DNA of 64,000 nucleotides, taken from the NCBI GenBank assembly GCA_050008465.1, contig JBEKMO010000016.1, positions 1 to 64,000 of the forward strand, given 5' to 3'. The translations under genes and the position numbers were made by a program. Shown here in pieces: positions 17,081 through 26,027 of the stretch. The DNA is from Fen-330 sp050008465. Lineage in GTDB: Bacteria; Acidobacteriota; Terriglobia; Bryobacterales; Bryobacteraceae. The first letter of the stretch is position 1, and each line of letters opens with the position of its first letter. The notes under the pieces were generated by a model. It searched no databases and was not told the origin of the DNA. It saw nothing but the letters and a program-made list of their open reading frames with translations.

Positions 17081-18820
17081 GTGGCAACCCATTGTATTCC
17101 AATCACTTCTCTAGTTCTGCTGGCCTGTGGCCTGTGCTCCGGCCAGCCGCCGCTCTACCTCAAGACGCGCAGGGCCGCCGAGGCGCGGCCGGAGATAGAC
17201 AGCGGGATCATTTTCCAGGCCCGGCTGGGGCACCGCCGGTCTCACCTGCTGGTGCAATTCCGCGAGGCGCCCCAACCGGAAGCCCTTGAAGAACTGGCCC
17301 GGCGCGGCGCGAGGCTTCTGGAGTACGTGCCGAGATACGGCTTCATGATCTCGGCGGATGATGGCACCACGCTGGAGGGACTGGACCTGGCGCGGGCGGA
17401 GTGGTTGCGTCCCGAGGACAAGCTGAGCCCCTTGTTGGCGGAAAGCACCGCGCCCGGCACGTTCGTGGTGGAGTTCCACCGCGATGTGGAGAGCTACGAA
17501 GCGCGGGAAGTGATTCGTCGGAACAGACTGGCGACGCGCGAGCATCCGGACCTGTTGCCGAACCAGTTACTGGTCGAGGGGACGGTGGAGGACGCGGCCC
17601 GGATGGCGCAGTGGGATGAGGTGGAGTACGTGTTTCCGGCGTCGGAGGAGTTGAAGGCAGGCGAGCGGGTATACGTGTGCGCTGGGGCGGTGACGGTGTA
17701 CGGGCAGACGGGTCAGATTACGGCGCTCTACGGGGACGGCTGGGACGGGCCGGGGCTAGGCTCGGCGCAACTCGGGTACTTTCTTGGGCCGCTGGCGAGT
17801 GTGCTCCCGCGGGCGGCGGTGCAGACGGAGATCCTGCGGTCTTGGGCGGAGTGGGGGAAGTACGTGGCCGTGACGTTCTCGCCGGCAAGCGACGCATACC
17901 GGGCGCGAACGATCGCGGTCCTGTTCGCGCGAGGAGCGCATGGCGACGGGTACCCGTTCGACGGGCCGGGCGGGGTGCTGGCGCATACCTTCTACCCGTC
18001 GCCGCCGAATCCGGAGCCGATCGCCGGCGACATGCATTTCGACGACTCGGAGAACTGGGGGATCGGGCAGGGCGTGGACGTGTTCTCGGTGGCGCTGCAC
18101 GAAACCGGGCACGCGCTGGGCTTGGGGCATTCCGATCTGCCCACGTCGGTGATGTACCCGTACTATAAGCTCTGGACCGGACTGACTGCAGACGACATTG
18201 CGGCGATTCGCATGCTTTACGCGCCGGCGGAGACGCCTCCAACGCCGCCGCCGACCGCGCCCAAGGTGGCGATCACATCGCCAACCACGGGATCGAGCTA
18301 CACCTCGACGACGGCGTCGGTGACCCTGGCCGGGACGGCGCAGCATCCGGATGGGATCAGGCAGGTGACCTGGGTGAACGCGCGCGGCGGCAGCGGCGTG
18401 GCGTCGGGGACGCTCGCGTGGGTTGCGGGGCCGGTGGCGTTGCAGTACGGGCAGAACCAGATCACGGTGACGGCCACGGCGGTGAGCCGGGGCACGGCAT
18501 CGCAATCGCTGACCGTGACCTACTCGGCCCCGAGCACGACGGATACGGTGGCTCCCTCGCTGACCATCCTGTCGCCGGCGAGCACCAGCGTGAGCACGTC
18601 GGCGAGCTCGGTCACGCTGAGCGGCAAGGCGAGCGACAACGTGGGCGTGGTCCAGGTGACCTGGGCGGACTCGATCGGGAACGGCGGCGTGGCGCAGGGC
18701 ACCACGCAGTGGACCGCCGGGCCGGTTGCGCTGCGGGTGGGCACGAACACCATCACCATCCGGGCGCGCGACGCGGCCGGAAACGTGGGGTGGAGGAGCG
18801 TGGTCTTCACGCGGCGCTAA
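17081..18820 (+). CDS. Secreted matrixin-like metalloprotease with two Ig-like C-terminal domains
   Basis: The GTG at 17081 is preferred because it gives a compact signal peptide (MATHCIPITSLVLLACGLCSG); a TTG at 17042 is also in frame. Residues about 340-351 read HETGHALGLGHS, the HExxHxxGxxH zinc motif of metzincins, followed after a short loop by SVMYPYY, the Met-turn. The 180 residues before the catalytic domain resemble a propeptide but lack an obvious cysteine switch. After a proline linker come two copies of an Ig-like Big-type domain (VTLAGTAQHPDGIRQVTWVN and VTLSGKASDNVGVVQVTWAD). It is likely an exported protease acting on matrix or envelope protein. Confidence 0.85.
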   Translation: MATHCIPITSLVLLACGLCSGQPPLYLKTRRAAEARPEIDSGIIFQARLGHRRSHLLVQFREAPQPEALEELARRGARLLEYVPRYGFMISADDGTTLEGLDLARAEWLRPEDKLSPLLAESTAPGTFVVEFHRDVESYEAREVIRRNRLATREHPDLLPNQLLVEGTVEDAARMAQWDEVEYVFPASEELKAGERVYVCAGAVTVYGQTGQITALYGDGWDGPGLGSAQLGYFLGPLASVLPRAAVQTEILRSWAEWGKYVAVTFSPASDAYRARTIAVLFARGAHGDGYPFDGPGGVLAHTFYPSPPNPEPIAGDMHFDDSENWGIGQGVDVFSVALHETGHALGLGHSDLPTSVMYPYYKLWTGLTADDIAAIRMLYAPAETPPTPPPTAPKVAITSPTTGSSYTSTTASVTLAGTAQHPDGIRQVTWVNARGGSGVASGTLAWVAGPVALQYGQNQITVTATAVSRGTASQSLTVTYSAPSTTDTVAPSLTILSPASTSVSTSASSVTLSGKASDNVGVVQVTWADSIGNGGVAQGTTQWTAGPVALRVGTNTITIRARDAAGNVGWRSVVFTRR

Positions 18821-18828
18821 CCCCATTC

Positions 18829-19659
18829 CTATAGCAACCGGAAGTTCACCTCGACGAAGGCAGACACGACAGCGGGTTGCCCGTCGCGGTATGCGGGGCG
18901 GAAGCGCCATTGCCCGACCGCGTCGACGGCCCGCTCGTCCAGACCCAATCCGAGGGAACGAACCACCGCCAGGTTGCGGGGTATGCCGCGCTCGTCGACC
19001 TCGAGGCGCAGTATGACTACGCCCTGGAGGTGTGCTTTCCGCGCATCGTCGGAGTAGTCGGGTTCGACCTTGTAGAGCACCAGCAACCCGGAGGCCGCGC
19101 GCACGGGTGGTGTGGCTTGGCCGTGGATACCGCCACTGTGTCCAGGACCGGCTCCTGGTCCATCGCCCCCGCCGACGCCGTGACCGTGGCCGTCACCGAT
19201 TCCGCCGCAACAACCGGGGCCGTTCGACGGGGGCCCCGGCGGCGCTGATGGATCGCCGAATTGCGGCAGGCTGACCTCCGACAGCTTGAGATCGGGCGGC
19301 CCGATCAGCGTCGGCTCAATCATCAGGATGGGCTGCAAATTGTGAGAGACCGCCGCGGGCGGCGTGAATTGCCTCGCGGCGAACCGGGGCAGGCGGCCCT
19401 GGCTCGCTCGCAGGGGCGACCGGTCTCCTCCGCCCCCTCCGTCGTCGAGCGCTGGGGCGATGTGGGGCAGGTACGCCGCGAGGTCCGTCGGGATCACGAG
19501 CCGTACGGTACTTCGCGGGGGTTGGCGGCTGGTGTGGTTCGAAGCCAGAGTGAACATCAAGGTCACGGCCATGGTGTGCAGAAGAAGGGAGCACATCGCG
19601 GCTCGTGCCTGGGGAGAAACTGCGAAAGACGGGGAATGCGGGGCGCGCAGGCGAATCAT
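18829..19659 (-). CDS. TonB-family energy-transducing protein
   Basis: The ATG at 19659 has GGAGGATTT just upstream; the protein has 276 residues. An N-terminal membrane anchor (SLLLHTMAVTLMFTLASNH) precedes a proline/glycine-rich spacer with a GHGHGVGGGDGPGAG stretch. The C-terminal 90 residues form the TonB C-terminal fold: VEPDYSDDARKAHLQGVVILRL, then VRSLGLGLDERAVDAVGQWRFRPA. It should transmit proton-motive force to outer-membrane receptors, or serve as a periplasmic scaffold, as many acidobacterial TonB-like proteins occur without ExbBD nearby. The gene is divergent from the CapA-like gene across 93 bp. Confidence 0.85.
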   Translation of the reverse strand: MIRLRAPHSPSFAVSPQARAAMCSLLLHTMAVTLMFTLASNHTSRQPPRSTVRLVIPTDLAAYLPHIAPALDDGGGGGDRSPLRASQGRLPRFAARQFTPPAAVSHNLQPILMIEPTLIGPPDLKLSEVSLPQFGDPSAPPGPPSNGPGCCGGIGDGHGHGVGGGDGPGAGPGHSGGIHGQATPPVRAASGLLVLYKVEPDYSDDARKAHLQGVVILRLEVDERGIPRNLAVVRSLGLGLDERAVDAVGQWRFRPAYRDGQPAVVSAFVEVNFRLL

Positions 19660-19752
19660 GAAATCCTCCAGCAAGTTCACTCTGCGCTGTCGATTGGACG
19701 GCGGCGCGGGGAATCGGGTTTCAAAGCTTTGCGGCGGGGTATACTCAGGCGG

Positions 19753-20790
19753 ATGAGGAAACGCTCGAAGTCGCGGACCTGGCTTTCCATCGTCTTTTTG
19801 TTGCTGCTGCTCCTGGCCCTGGTTGCTTCCCGCCACTGCCGCGATATTCTTCGCCGCCGGCCCGAGCGGGAGCAACGCGGCGGCAGGATCAGCACCCGCG
19901 AGGTTCCCGAGGAGATTCGGATCGTCCTGGCCGGCGACATCATGCTTTCCCGAGCGGTCGCCACGCGCATGATCGGAGCGCGGGATTGGGATCTGCCTTT
20001 CCGCAACATGGAGGACTTTCTGCGCTCCGCGGATCTGAACTTCGGCAATCTGGAATCGCCTTTTTCCGGCGCTGAGGGGTTTCACGCGACCAAGTCTCTG
20101 GTCTTCAACGCTCCGCCGGAGAGCGTAAAAGGTCTCGAAGATTACGGCTTCCGGGTCGTCTCACTCGCCAACAATCACGCTCTCGACCAAGGCGTGCGCG
20201 GACTGACATACACGCGGAAGCATCTGGAGGAGCACCACATCCAAACGGTGGGCGCGGGCCAGACGCAGGAAGAGGCCTGGCGGCCGGCGATCCTGGAGAT
20301 AAAGAACACGCGGATCGGCTTTCTTGCCGCCTCTTATGCATCCTTCAATGACGCCGGAAGAGCCATGAATCCGTATATCGCGCGGACCGACGACTTGGAG
20401 AGGCTGAAGGCGGCAATCTCGAACCTCAGATCGCAGGGAGCGTTCATCATCGTGTCCATGCACGCCGGCCAGGAGTACACGGCGAAGCCGGGTGACGGCC
20501 AGATCCGCTTCGCCCATGCGGCGATCGACGCCGGCGCCGCTGTGGTGGTGGGACACCATCCGCATTGGACCCAGCCGTTCGAGAGATACAAAGGCGGCCT
20601 GATCTTCTACTCGCTGGGGAACTTCGTCTTCGACCAGGGTTTTTCGAAGAACACCCGCGAGGGAATGGCTGTGAGGCTCCACATCCGTGGCCAGCGGCTC
20701 CTGTCGGCGGACTTGCAGCCGGTTGCGATCCAGCATTTCTGCTGCCCGCAGCCGGCAGGGAACGAAGCGCCTCAAATCGTTCGCCCGTAG
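19753..20790 (+). CDS. CapA-like poly-gamma-glutamate capsule enzyme family protein
   Basis: The 345-residue protein has a basic N-terminus and one membrane helix (WLSIVFLLLLLLALVAS), then a calcineurin-like PGA_cap domain. Motifs include VLAGDIMLSR, FGNLESPFS, SLANNHALDQG, SMHAGQEY, VVVGHHPHWTQPFE and YSLGNFVFDQ, which supply the metal-binding Asp, Asn and His residues. Family members build or release gamma-linked polyglutamate, and others act on unknown cell-wall polymers. No capBC genes are seen, so a capsule role is uncertain. The frame is open upstream but the ATG at 19753 begins the anchored protein. Confidence 0.85.
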   Translation: MRKRSKSRTWLSIVFLLLLLLALVASRHCRDILRRRPEREQRGGRISTREVPEEIRIVLAGDIMLSRAVATRMIGARDWDLPFRNMEDFLRSADLNFGNLESPFSGAEGFHATKSLVFNAPPESVKGLEDYGFRVVSLANNHALDQGVRGLTYTRKHLEEHHIQTVGAGQTQEEAWRPAILEIKNTRIGFLAASYASFNDAGRAMNPYIARTDDLERLKAAISNLRSQGAFIIVSMHAGQEYTAKPGDGQIRFAHAAIDAGAAVVVGHHPHWTQPFERYKGGLIFYSLGNFVFDQGFSKNTREGMAVRLHIRGQRLLSADLQPVAIQHFCCPQPAGNEAPQIVRP

Positions 20791-20806
20791 CCGCGCCGGG
20801 AGGATC

Positions 20807-21514
20807 TCAAAGCTCGAGCTTGCCCGCGTAGAGCATCTCGTTCAACTCGAAAACCAGCGTGAGCCGCAGCCGGCCAATATGCGCCTCGAATTCGACCTGC
20901 GCGTCTTTAAGCGAGATTTCCTGGCTTCTGGGGAACAGGAACACCACGACCGGCCCGTCGTCCCTCGGCAATATCCGTGCATCGGAACTCCGGATCGTCT
21001 TTTTCCCGTCGAGCTTCAGCTCGGCTTGCGGCTTCAGGCGATCGGCGGAGTTTTGGGGATCTCCGCTCGCCATCCGGCTGGGCAGGCCGAGCACGACAAT
21101 GGCATAGTGGGCTTCGTCTATTGCCGGAGCGTTGGCGCTGTGGATTTTGAGCTGCGCTTCCTGGACCGGCAGCGCGCTCTCCCATCGGACGGTCAGAGTT
21201 GGCGGCGTCACGTCCGGCGATCCCGCCGGGCCAGCCGGCCCATCCGTTCGACCGCCCCTTCCACCCATGCGGGAACCTCCCCTCCCGATCCCAATGCCGC
21301 CAATATTGATCCCGCCGCCTCGCGAACCGCGTGCGCCGCCCGTGGGCCTGTCTAGCGCCGGTGTGACGGTCTTCGCCCAGGGCGAATTCGACAGAACCAG
21401 TTTGGCGTCGTCCTCGCTCCACTCCGGGATGCGCTTGTCTTTCCAAGGTTGATCCCCAGCCATCAGCAGGGCTACGGATATGGGTACCAGATACACGGGC
21501 AATCTACGACTCAT
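20807..21514 (-). CDS. Secreted glycine-rich protein of unknown function
   Basis: The 235-residue protein has a signal peptide (LPVYLVPISVALLMAG). The region DQPWKDKRIPEWSEDDAKLVLSNSPWAK is typical of acidobacterial exported proteins, where it precedes a variable linker. The linker here is a glycine-rich run (GGGINIGGIGIGRGGSRMGG). The C-terminal 130 residues look like a beta-sandwich. The gene is convergent with the CapA-like gene. No function can be proposed. Confidence 0.7.
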   Translation of the reverse strand: MSRRLPVYLVPISVALLMAGDQPWKDKRIPEWSEDDAKLVLSNSPWAKTVTPALDRPTGGARGSRGGGINIGGIGIGRGGSRMGGRGGRTDGPAGPAGSPDVTPPTLTVRWESALPVQEAQLKIHSANAPAIDEAHYAIVVLGLPSRMASGDPQNSADRLKPQAELKLDGKKTIRSSDARILPRDDGPVVVFLFPRSQEISLKDAQVEFEAHIGRLRLTLVFELNEMLYAGKLEL

Positions 21515-21623
21515 GCGGGGCGGAACCCTTCTCCCGTTGAGACGCGCCGCTCGCCACTAAGGTTTCAGCCTCCGGCCCGAAACCATAGAAGTGGCGATTC
21601 CCGGCTCCGTGGCCGCATGGAGG

Positions 21624-21698
21624 GCGGACTTCGAGTCCGCGCGGGGCTTCGGACCCGCAGCGCGGCGGGGCTCAAGCCCCGCGCGGGTTGAAACCCGC
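21624..21698. repeat. Four tandem GC-rich hairpin palindromes
   Basis: Adjacent palindromes lie at 21624-21640 (GCGGACT-TCG-AGTCCGC), 21641-21658 (imperfect, GCGGG/CCCGC ends), 21665-21682 (GCGGGGCT-CA-AGCCCCGC) and 21683-21698 (GCGGGTT-GA-AACCCGC). All share the GCGG...CCGC frame with different middles. They fill the gap between a minus-strand and a plus-strand gene. Nothing else is seen in the 325-bp gap apart from an ordinary leader before 21840. Confidence 0.65.
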
Positions 21699-21839
21699 CC
21701 CCCGAGTCTCTCTGGCGCTCCTGCTATGCTGTAAGGTCGCGTAAGGACGAATCGGTTAGTGCGCGTCACCGCGGCGTAAGTTCCCTGCCTTGGTGTTCTG
21801 GGAACTCCCGGAAAACTCTTTCGGAATGGAGATGAGCAT

Positions 21840-22733
21840 ATGCTGGGTTCTTGGGGATTGATTTGTATCGGATTCGCCACCGTCGGCCTGCTGCTGGGTG
21901 TCTCGATTACGAGCGCCGCGGCGGACAACGCTTCCGGCACGCTTCAGATCGGCGAGAAGCGCTTCGCTCTGAAGCACGCTTTCGCCGTCATGGAACAGGA
22001 CGTGTCGGCCGGGGGCGACAAGGAGAAAGTCACGGTTTTGTTGTCGGACCTGCCGGTGCCAGACGATCTGCGACAGGCTTCCGACGACTGGCGTTACTGG
22101 GCCCAGAAACAAGCTCGCGCCGGCGCGCTGCACGGCGTGATCATAAGCATCAATCCGGCCACCGGCGTCTGGGACCACGGCCAGGTGCTGACGAGCCGAG
22201 ATCCCGTGTTTTACTCGGAGACCGCATCGTCTCCGGAACTAAGAGATTTGCGATTCGAACCGGCCGGGCCGATCGGCGACCAGGTGGCCGGCAAGGTGTC
22301 GATGAAGGCGCCGCTGTCGAGCGCCCATGACGAAGACGGCCGCTGGCGCGTCGAAGCCGAATTCCGCTCCGCCGTGATCCGCCGCGCCGCCTTAAGCGGA
22401 GTGCTGACGGGCTCGGCGGCCGAGAACAGCCCGCAGTACAAAGCGGTGCTGGCGTTTCTGAATGCCTGCCAAAAGAAGGACCTCGACGCCATCCGCAACA
22501 GCATGAGTCCGCAGTCCCGGGAGACGCTGGCGGAGATGATCGCGAGCGGCAAGGAAGCGGCGCTCGACATGTTTGCGGGCGGGGCCGCCGAAACCGCCAG
22601 CCTCAAACTGAGCAAAGTGACCATCCGCGGCGATTCGGCCGAGGTCGAATTCGTGAATCCCAAGCCGGGCGCGGGGGGCAGGGAGACTTACAGCGTGGCA
22701 CTCTCCAACGGGGAGTGGAAGCTCGCCCAGTAA
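21840..22733 (+). CDS. Exported or anchored protein of unknown function
   Basis: The 297-residue protein has an N-terminal hydrophobic segment (LGSWGLICIGFATVGLLLGVSIT) ending in AAA, a possible signal peptide. GGAG lies about 9 bases before the ATG. Residues 35 to 180 resemble a beta-rich domain (VTVLLSDLPVPDDLRQ); the last 100 residues (AVLAFLNACQKKDLDAIRNSMSP to the end) have the helix-then-sheet pattern of an NTF2-like domain. The gene stands between the hairpin repeat and the convergent PD40 gene. No known family is recognised. Confidence 0.7.
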   Translation: MLGSWGLICIGFATVGLLLGVSITSAAADNASGTLQIGEKRFALKHAFAVMEQDVSAGGDKEKVTVLLSDLPVPDDLRQASDDWRYWAQKQARAGALHGVIISINPATGVWDHGQVLTSRDPVFYSETASSPELRDLRFEPAGPIGDQVAGKVSMKAPLSSAHDEDGRWRVEAEFRSAVIRRAALSGVLTGSAAENSPQYKAVLAFLNACQKKDLDAIRNSMSPQSRETLAEMIASGKEAALDMFAGGAAETASLKLSKVTIRGDSAEVEFVNPKPGAGGRETYSVALSNGEWKLAQ

Positions 22734-22784
22734 CCGCCGCGGGGCGCGGGCTGCGCTGCCAGCTTCCCGCCCATCAAGCCGGTA

Positions 22785-24575
22785 CTACCGCGGCGGGGAG
22801 CCTTGCCGGAGATGCTCGCCGGCCTCCTCGCGCTTGCCCTCCATCAGGAGCACCAGGGCGAGGTTGCGGTTCGCCGGCGCATCGCCGGGGGCGACTTCGA
22901 GCACCTTCTTCCACCACGCGGCCGACTCGGCGAAGCGCTTCTGCCGCTGGAAGTACATGGCGCGGTCGAAGAGCTTGTAATAGTCGAGCGCAGGCCCGCC
23001 CAGGGCGCGCATGTCGTTGTTGACAAATTCGGGGATGTTCACGGCGCGGTTCGCCGCGGTGGTGTTTTCGATGAGAACCGGCGGGCTCGAATTGCCGCGG
23101 GCATCGATGTGCGTCAGGTACATCTGGGTGTAAGGCGAGCGCGCCTTCGAAGCAAACACCAGCCAGCGGCCGTTGGGAGAGAAGCTGTGCCAGGAGTTCA
23201 TCCGCGGGGTGTTCGCCTCCAGGCGCCGCGCCGGGCCTCCAGCGGCCGGCACGATGTAGAGCTCGCTGTCGGGCCGCATCAGCAGCCCGTTGCGGCAGCG
23301 CACGAAGACGATCCAGCGGCCGTCGGGAGAGATCTTGGGAAACGTGTTGCTGAAGCCGTTCGCAGATGCGCCGGCGTCCGGTTCCGCCGCGCCCCCCTGG
23401 CCGCCGTGGAACGGAATCCGGTAGAGGTCGTACTGGACCTGAAGCTCGTTGGGGTCGTTGGCGAAGGCGGCCAGCGGCACGCCTTCCGGATTCGGATCTC
23501 TCGCCGGGGCGCGCGCAAAGACCAGGTACTTGCCATCGGGGCTCCAGACGGCGTTGGTCTGGACGTAGCGCGGATCGTCGGCGCCGGGAAGCGGTTCGAG
23601 GATGCCCGTCGCGCGGCTGTACCAGGCCAGGATGCCGCGAGTAGGATAGAAGACCTGCAAGAACCGGTAGTCCTTGAAATTGGCGACGTAGTAGTTGCTT
23701 GGGGACTTCGAAGCCGGGTCAGGTGAATCAATCGTGGTGACAACGAAGTCGCCGTGGGGGGAGACCTGCGACATGAAGCCGATACGCAGCGCGCCGTTGA
23801 GTTTGCCTTTCGCGGTGCTCCACTGGATCACGTTCTCGCTGCGGATGACGGTTCGGCGCGCGACCGGAGTGAGGGTGTAGAGGCCCCTGTTGTTCTGCAG
23901 GCCGTCGAGGTCCATTCCGAGCGTCGAGCCGTCGGCGGAGAAGGAGTGGCAGTTGGCGCAGACGGGCAGTCCTTCCAGCAGCAGGCGGCTGCGCGGCTCC
24001 CCGATGTTGCGAATCCGCCAGGCGATCAGCCGCACGGCCTCGCTGGCGAGTGGCTTGATGACGCCGGTCTGGGTTTCCGAGGGCATCAGCGGCACGTCGC
24101 GATAGAAGATGGGGGCGCCCACCGGATCGCGCGAAGTGCGGATGGAAGCGCGCCCGCGCGAGACCGGTTGCCCGCCGGCCAGACCGGTGAAAGTCACAGT
24201 CGCAGCGGGGCGCTTCTTGATGGCCTCCCAGGTGGCCGCGTCGGGAACCCAGGTGCGGAAGGCGGGGGCCTTCGGCAGCTCGTTGGTGGGCGCGACGCAG
24301 TCGGGATCGATGCGGCCCACGCGCAGCCGCTCGCCTTTGGCGGAGGCGTGTAGCGCAGGGGAGCCGTCGCTGAAAGAGATGTCTACGCGCCAGGCCGTGG
24401 CTGTCTTCGTGCCATCGCGCCACAGGAACGTGGGCGCGGTAATCTCCGGGGGGAACATTGCGCCCGGCGCCGGATACTCGATGCGAATCGGAGCCAGTGC
24501 GCCGCTCGCGAGAAGAACTGCCAACCACACAACTCCATTATCGAGCCTGCGTCGTGTTGCCGGCGGGTGTTTCAC
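22785..24575 (-). CDS. Exported PD40/TolB-like propeller protein with a c-type heme motif and C-terminal TPR
   Basis: The 596-residue protein has a short basic start and a signal or anchor segment. A CxxCH heme-binding motif (VCANCHSFSADG, Cys206, Cys209, His210) lies just before a WD40-like PD40 propeller. Propeller blades are seen as WSPDGKYLVFA, ISPDGRWIVFV and FSPNGRWLVFA. The final 70 residues carry one or two TPR units. The combination of heme motif and sensor-like propeller is found in planctomycete and acidobacterial exported proteins of unknown role. No cytochrome partner lies next to it. The heme is inferred from the motif only. Confidence 0.8.
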   Translation of the reverse strand: MKHPPATRRRLDNGVVWLAVLLASGALAPIRIEYPAPGAMFPPEITAPTFLWRDGTKTATAWRVDISFSDGSPALHASAKGERLRVGRIDPDCVAPTNELPKAPAFRTWVPDAATWEAIKKRPAATVTFTGLAGGQPVSRGRASIRTSRDPVGAPIFYRDVPLMPSETQTGVIKPLASEAVRLIAWRIRNIGEPRSRLLLEGLPVCANCHSFSADGSTLGMDLDGLQNNRGLYTLTPVARRTVIRSENVIQWSTAKGKLNGALRIGFMSQVSPHGDFVVTTIDSPDPASKSPSNYYVANFKDYRFLQVFYPTRGILAWYSRATGILEPLPGADDPRYVQTNAVWSPDGKYLVFARAPARDPNPEGVPLAAFANDPNELQVQYDLYRIPFHGGQGGAAEPDAGASANGFSNTFPKISPDGRWIVFVRCRNGLLMRPDSELYIVPAAGGPARRLEANTPRMNSWHSFSPNGRWLVFASKARSPYTQMYLTHIDARGNSSPPVLIENTTAANRAVNIPEFVNNDMRALGGPALDYYKLFDRAMYFQRQKRFAESAAWWKKVLEVAPGDAPANRNLALVLLMEGKREEAGEHLRQGSPPR

Positions 24576-24689
24576 GGAGCCCCATCCTATTGATCCTTCG
24601 TGAGGCCGCGCATCGCAGTATTTCCCGAGGTTTCAGCAACACCGTTGCAGTGGGACAGGCCTCCCCGTTGTCGCCGTCAGGACTGGCGG

Positions 24690-25952
24690 CTACAACTCCT
24701 CCGCCTGGTCCTCGATGGGACTGGGATTCCGAAGCGCCTCGAGCAGCGCGCGGGCCTCGCTCTCCGACTCGCGCGCCACCTGGATCTGGCAGCGGCCCGG
24801 AGCATTCGGGAAAATCCTGTGAGACTCGGCCAACCCCAAGGGGTCGCCGCCGCTCACAGAGTACTCGATGCCGGCTTCCTCCAGGGAGGCCTTCGCCAGG
24901 TCCAGCGCGAACGAATCGCCCGTCTCCAGAACCGTGACGAGCTCGACCGGCGGCCGATCGGGGACGGCGCGCCCCGCCTCCTTGGCCTTCCGCCGCCGCC
25001 GCAGCACCATGTAGATCAGCCACGCCGCGGGCACAAGCAGGGTCCAGGTCCATCTGCCCAGGATCGCCGACCGGCGCCACGAGGCCCGGACGAAATCCGG
25101 CAGCGCGGAAAGGTAGTCACCCTTCCGGTAGTAGATCCAGCCGCGCATGTCGTAATCTTTGGCATCCGGACGGAGGCGCAACGCCTGGTCGTAGTCCTGG
25201 ATCGCCTGGTCGTATTCGTGCCGCTTGATGTGGACATACCCGCGGCCGCTGTACCCCTGGGCGCTATTGGGCTGCAGGCGGATCGCCTGCTCGAAGTCCC
25301 GCAGGGCCGATTCGTAGTCGCCCTTCCGCACGTAGCACCAGCCACGGCCGTAATAGCCTCTGGCGTCCGGACCGAGGCGCAGCACCTGCCCGTAATCCTG
25401 GATCGCCTGGTCGTATTGGCCCCGTCTGATATGCAGGGCCGCGCGGCCGGAGTAAGCTGCGGCCAGCTTGGGATCCAGGCGGATCGCCTGCTCGATGTCC
25501 AGCGTCGCCCGCTCATAGTCGCCGGAATTGAATCGGATCATGCCGCGCCCGTACACCGGCAGGGCCGCCTTCGGATCGAGCCGGATGGCTTGCTCACAGT
25601 CCGGCAAAGCCCGCGCATCGTCGTGCTTGCGAAGGTTGGCCTTGCAACGGTTCTCGAACGCCGCAGCAAGGTCCGGCTTGCCGCGGATCGCCTGGTCGAA
25701 GTCCCGAATCGCCCGGTCGTAGTCTTCCTTTGCCAGGTACGCGATGCCCCGGTCAAGCGACGCACTCGCGAGATCGGCGCCGGAAAGTTGCCCCGAGCCG
25801 ATGGCGGCCGTGCAGGCGGGAATCGCCACGTCGGGATTGCTCGCCGCGTTCTCGTGGCACAGCCGGACATTGTCGGCCGGCGCCGCCCGGCAAACGCCGG
25901 CGAGGGCCAGAATCAGCAGGACTCTCTTCGAGCACGTCATCCGGGCCATCAT
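24690..25952 (-). CDS. TPR-repeat membrane protein with a DUF2007-like C-terminus
   Basis: The 420-residue protein has an N-terminal signal peptide (SKRVLLILALAGVCRAAPA). It carries about seven TPR units of the form YDQAIQDYDQALRLRPDA, then one membrane helix (WTWTLLVPAAWLIYMVLRRRRKA). The C-terminal cytoplasmic part (VELVTVLETGDSFALDLAK, IEYSVSGGD) matches DUF2007, a putative signal-transducing domain. The layout suggests an exported TPR platform reporting to a cytosolic domain. The tandem TPR segments are also repetitive at DNA level. Confidence 0.82.
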   Translation of the reverse strand: MMARMTCSKRVLLILALAGVCRAAPADNVRLCHENAASNPDVAIPACTAAIGSGQLSGADLASASLDRGIAYLAKEDYDRAIRDFDQAIRGKPDLAAAFENRCKANLRKHDDARALPDCEQAIRLDPKAALPVYGRGMIRFNSGDYERATLDIEQAIRLDPKLAAAYSGRAALHIRRGQYDQAIQDYGQVLRLGPDARGYYGRGWCYVRKGDYESALRDFEQAIRLQPNSAQGYSGRGYVHIKRHEYDQAIQDYDQALRLRPDAKDYDMRGWIYYRKGDYLSALPDFVRASWRRSAILGRWTWTLLVPAAWLIYMVLRRRRKAKEAGRAVPDRPPVELVTVLETGDSFALDLAKASLEEAGIEYSVSGGDPLGLAESHRIFPNAPGRCQIQVARESESEARALLEALRNPSPIEDQAEEL

Positions 25953-26027
25953 ATACCAGACCCGCCTCCGCCGCTGGAAGTCTGCCGCCGGCTTGCGGCT
26001 TGCTGGGGGCAGGACTCTCCCCGCCTG

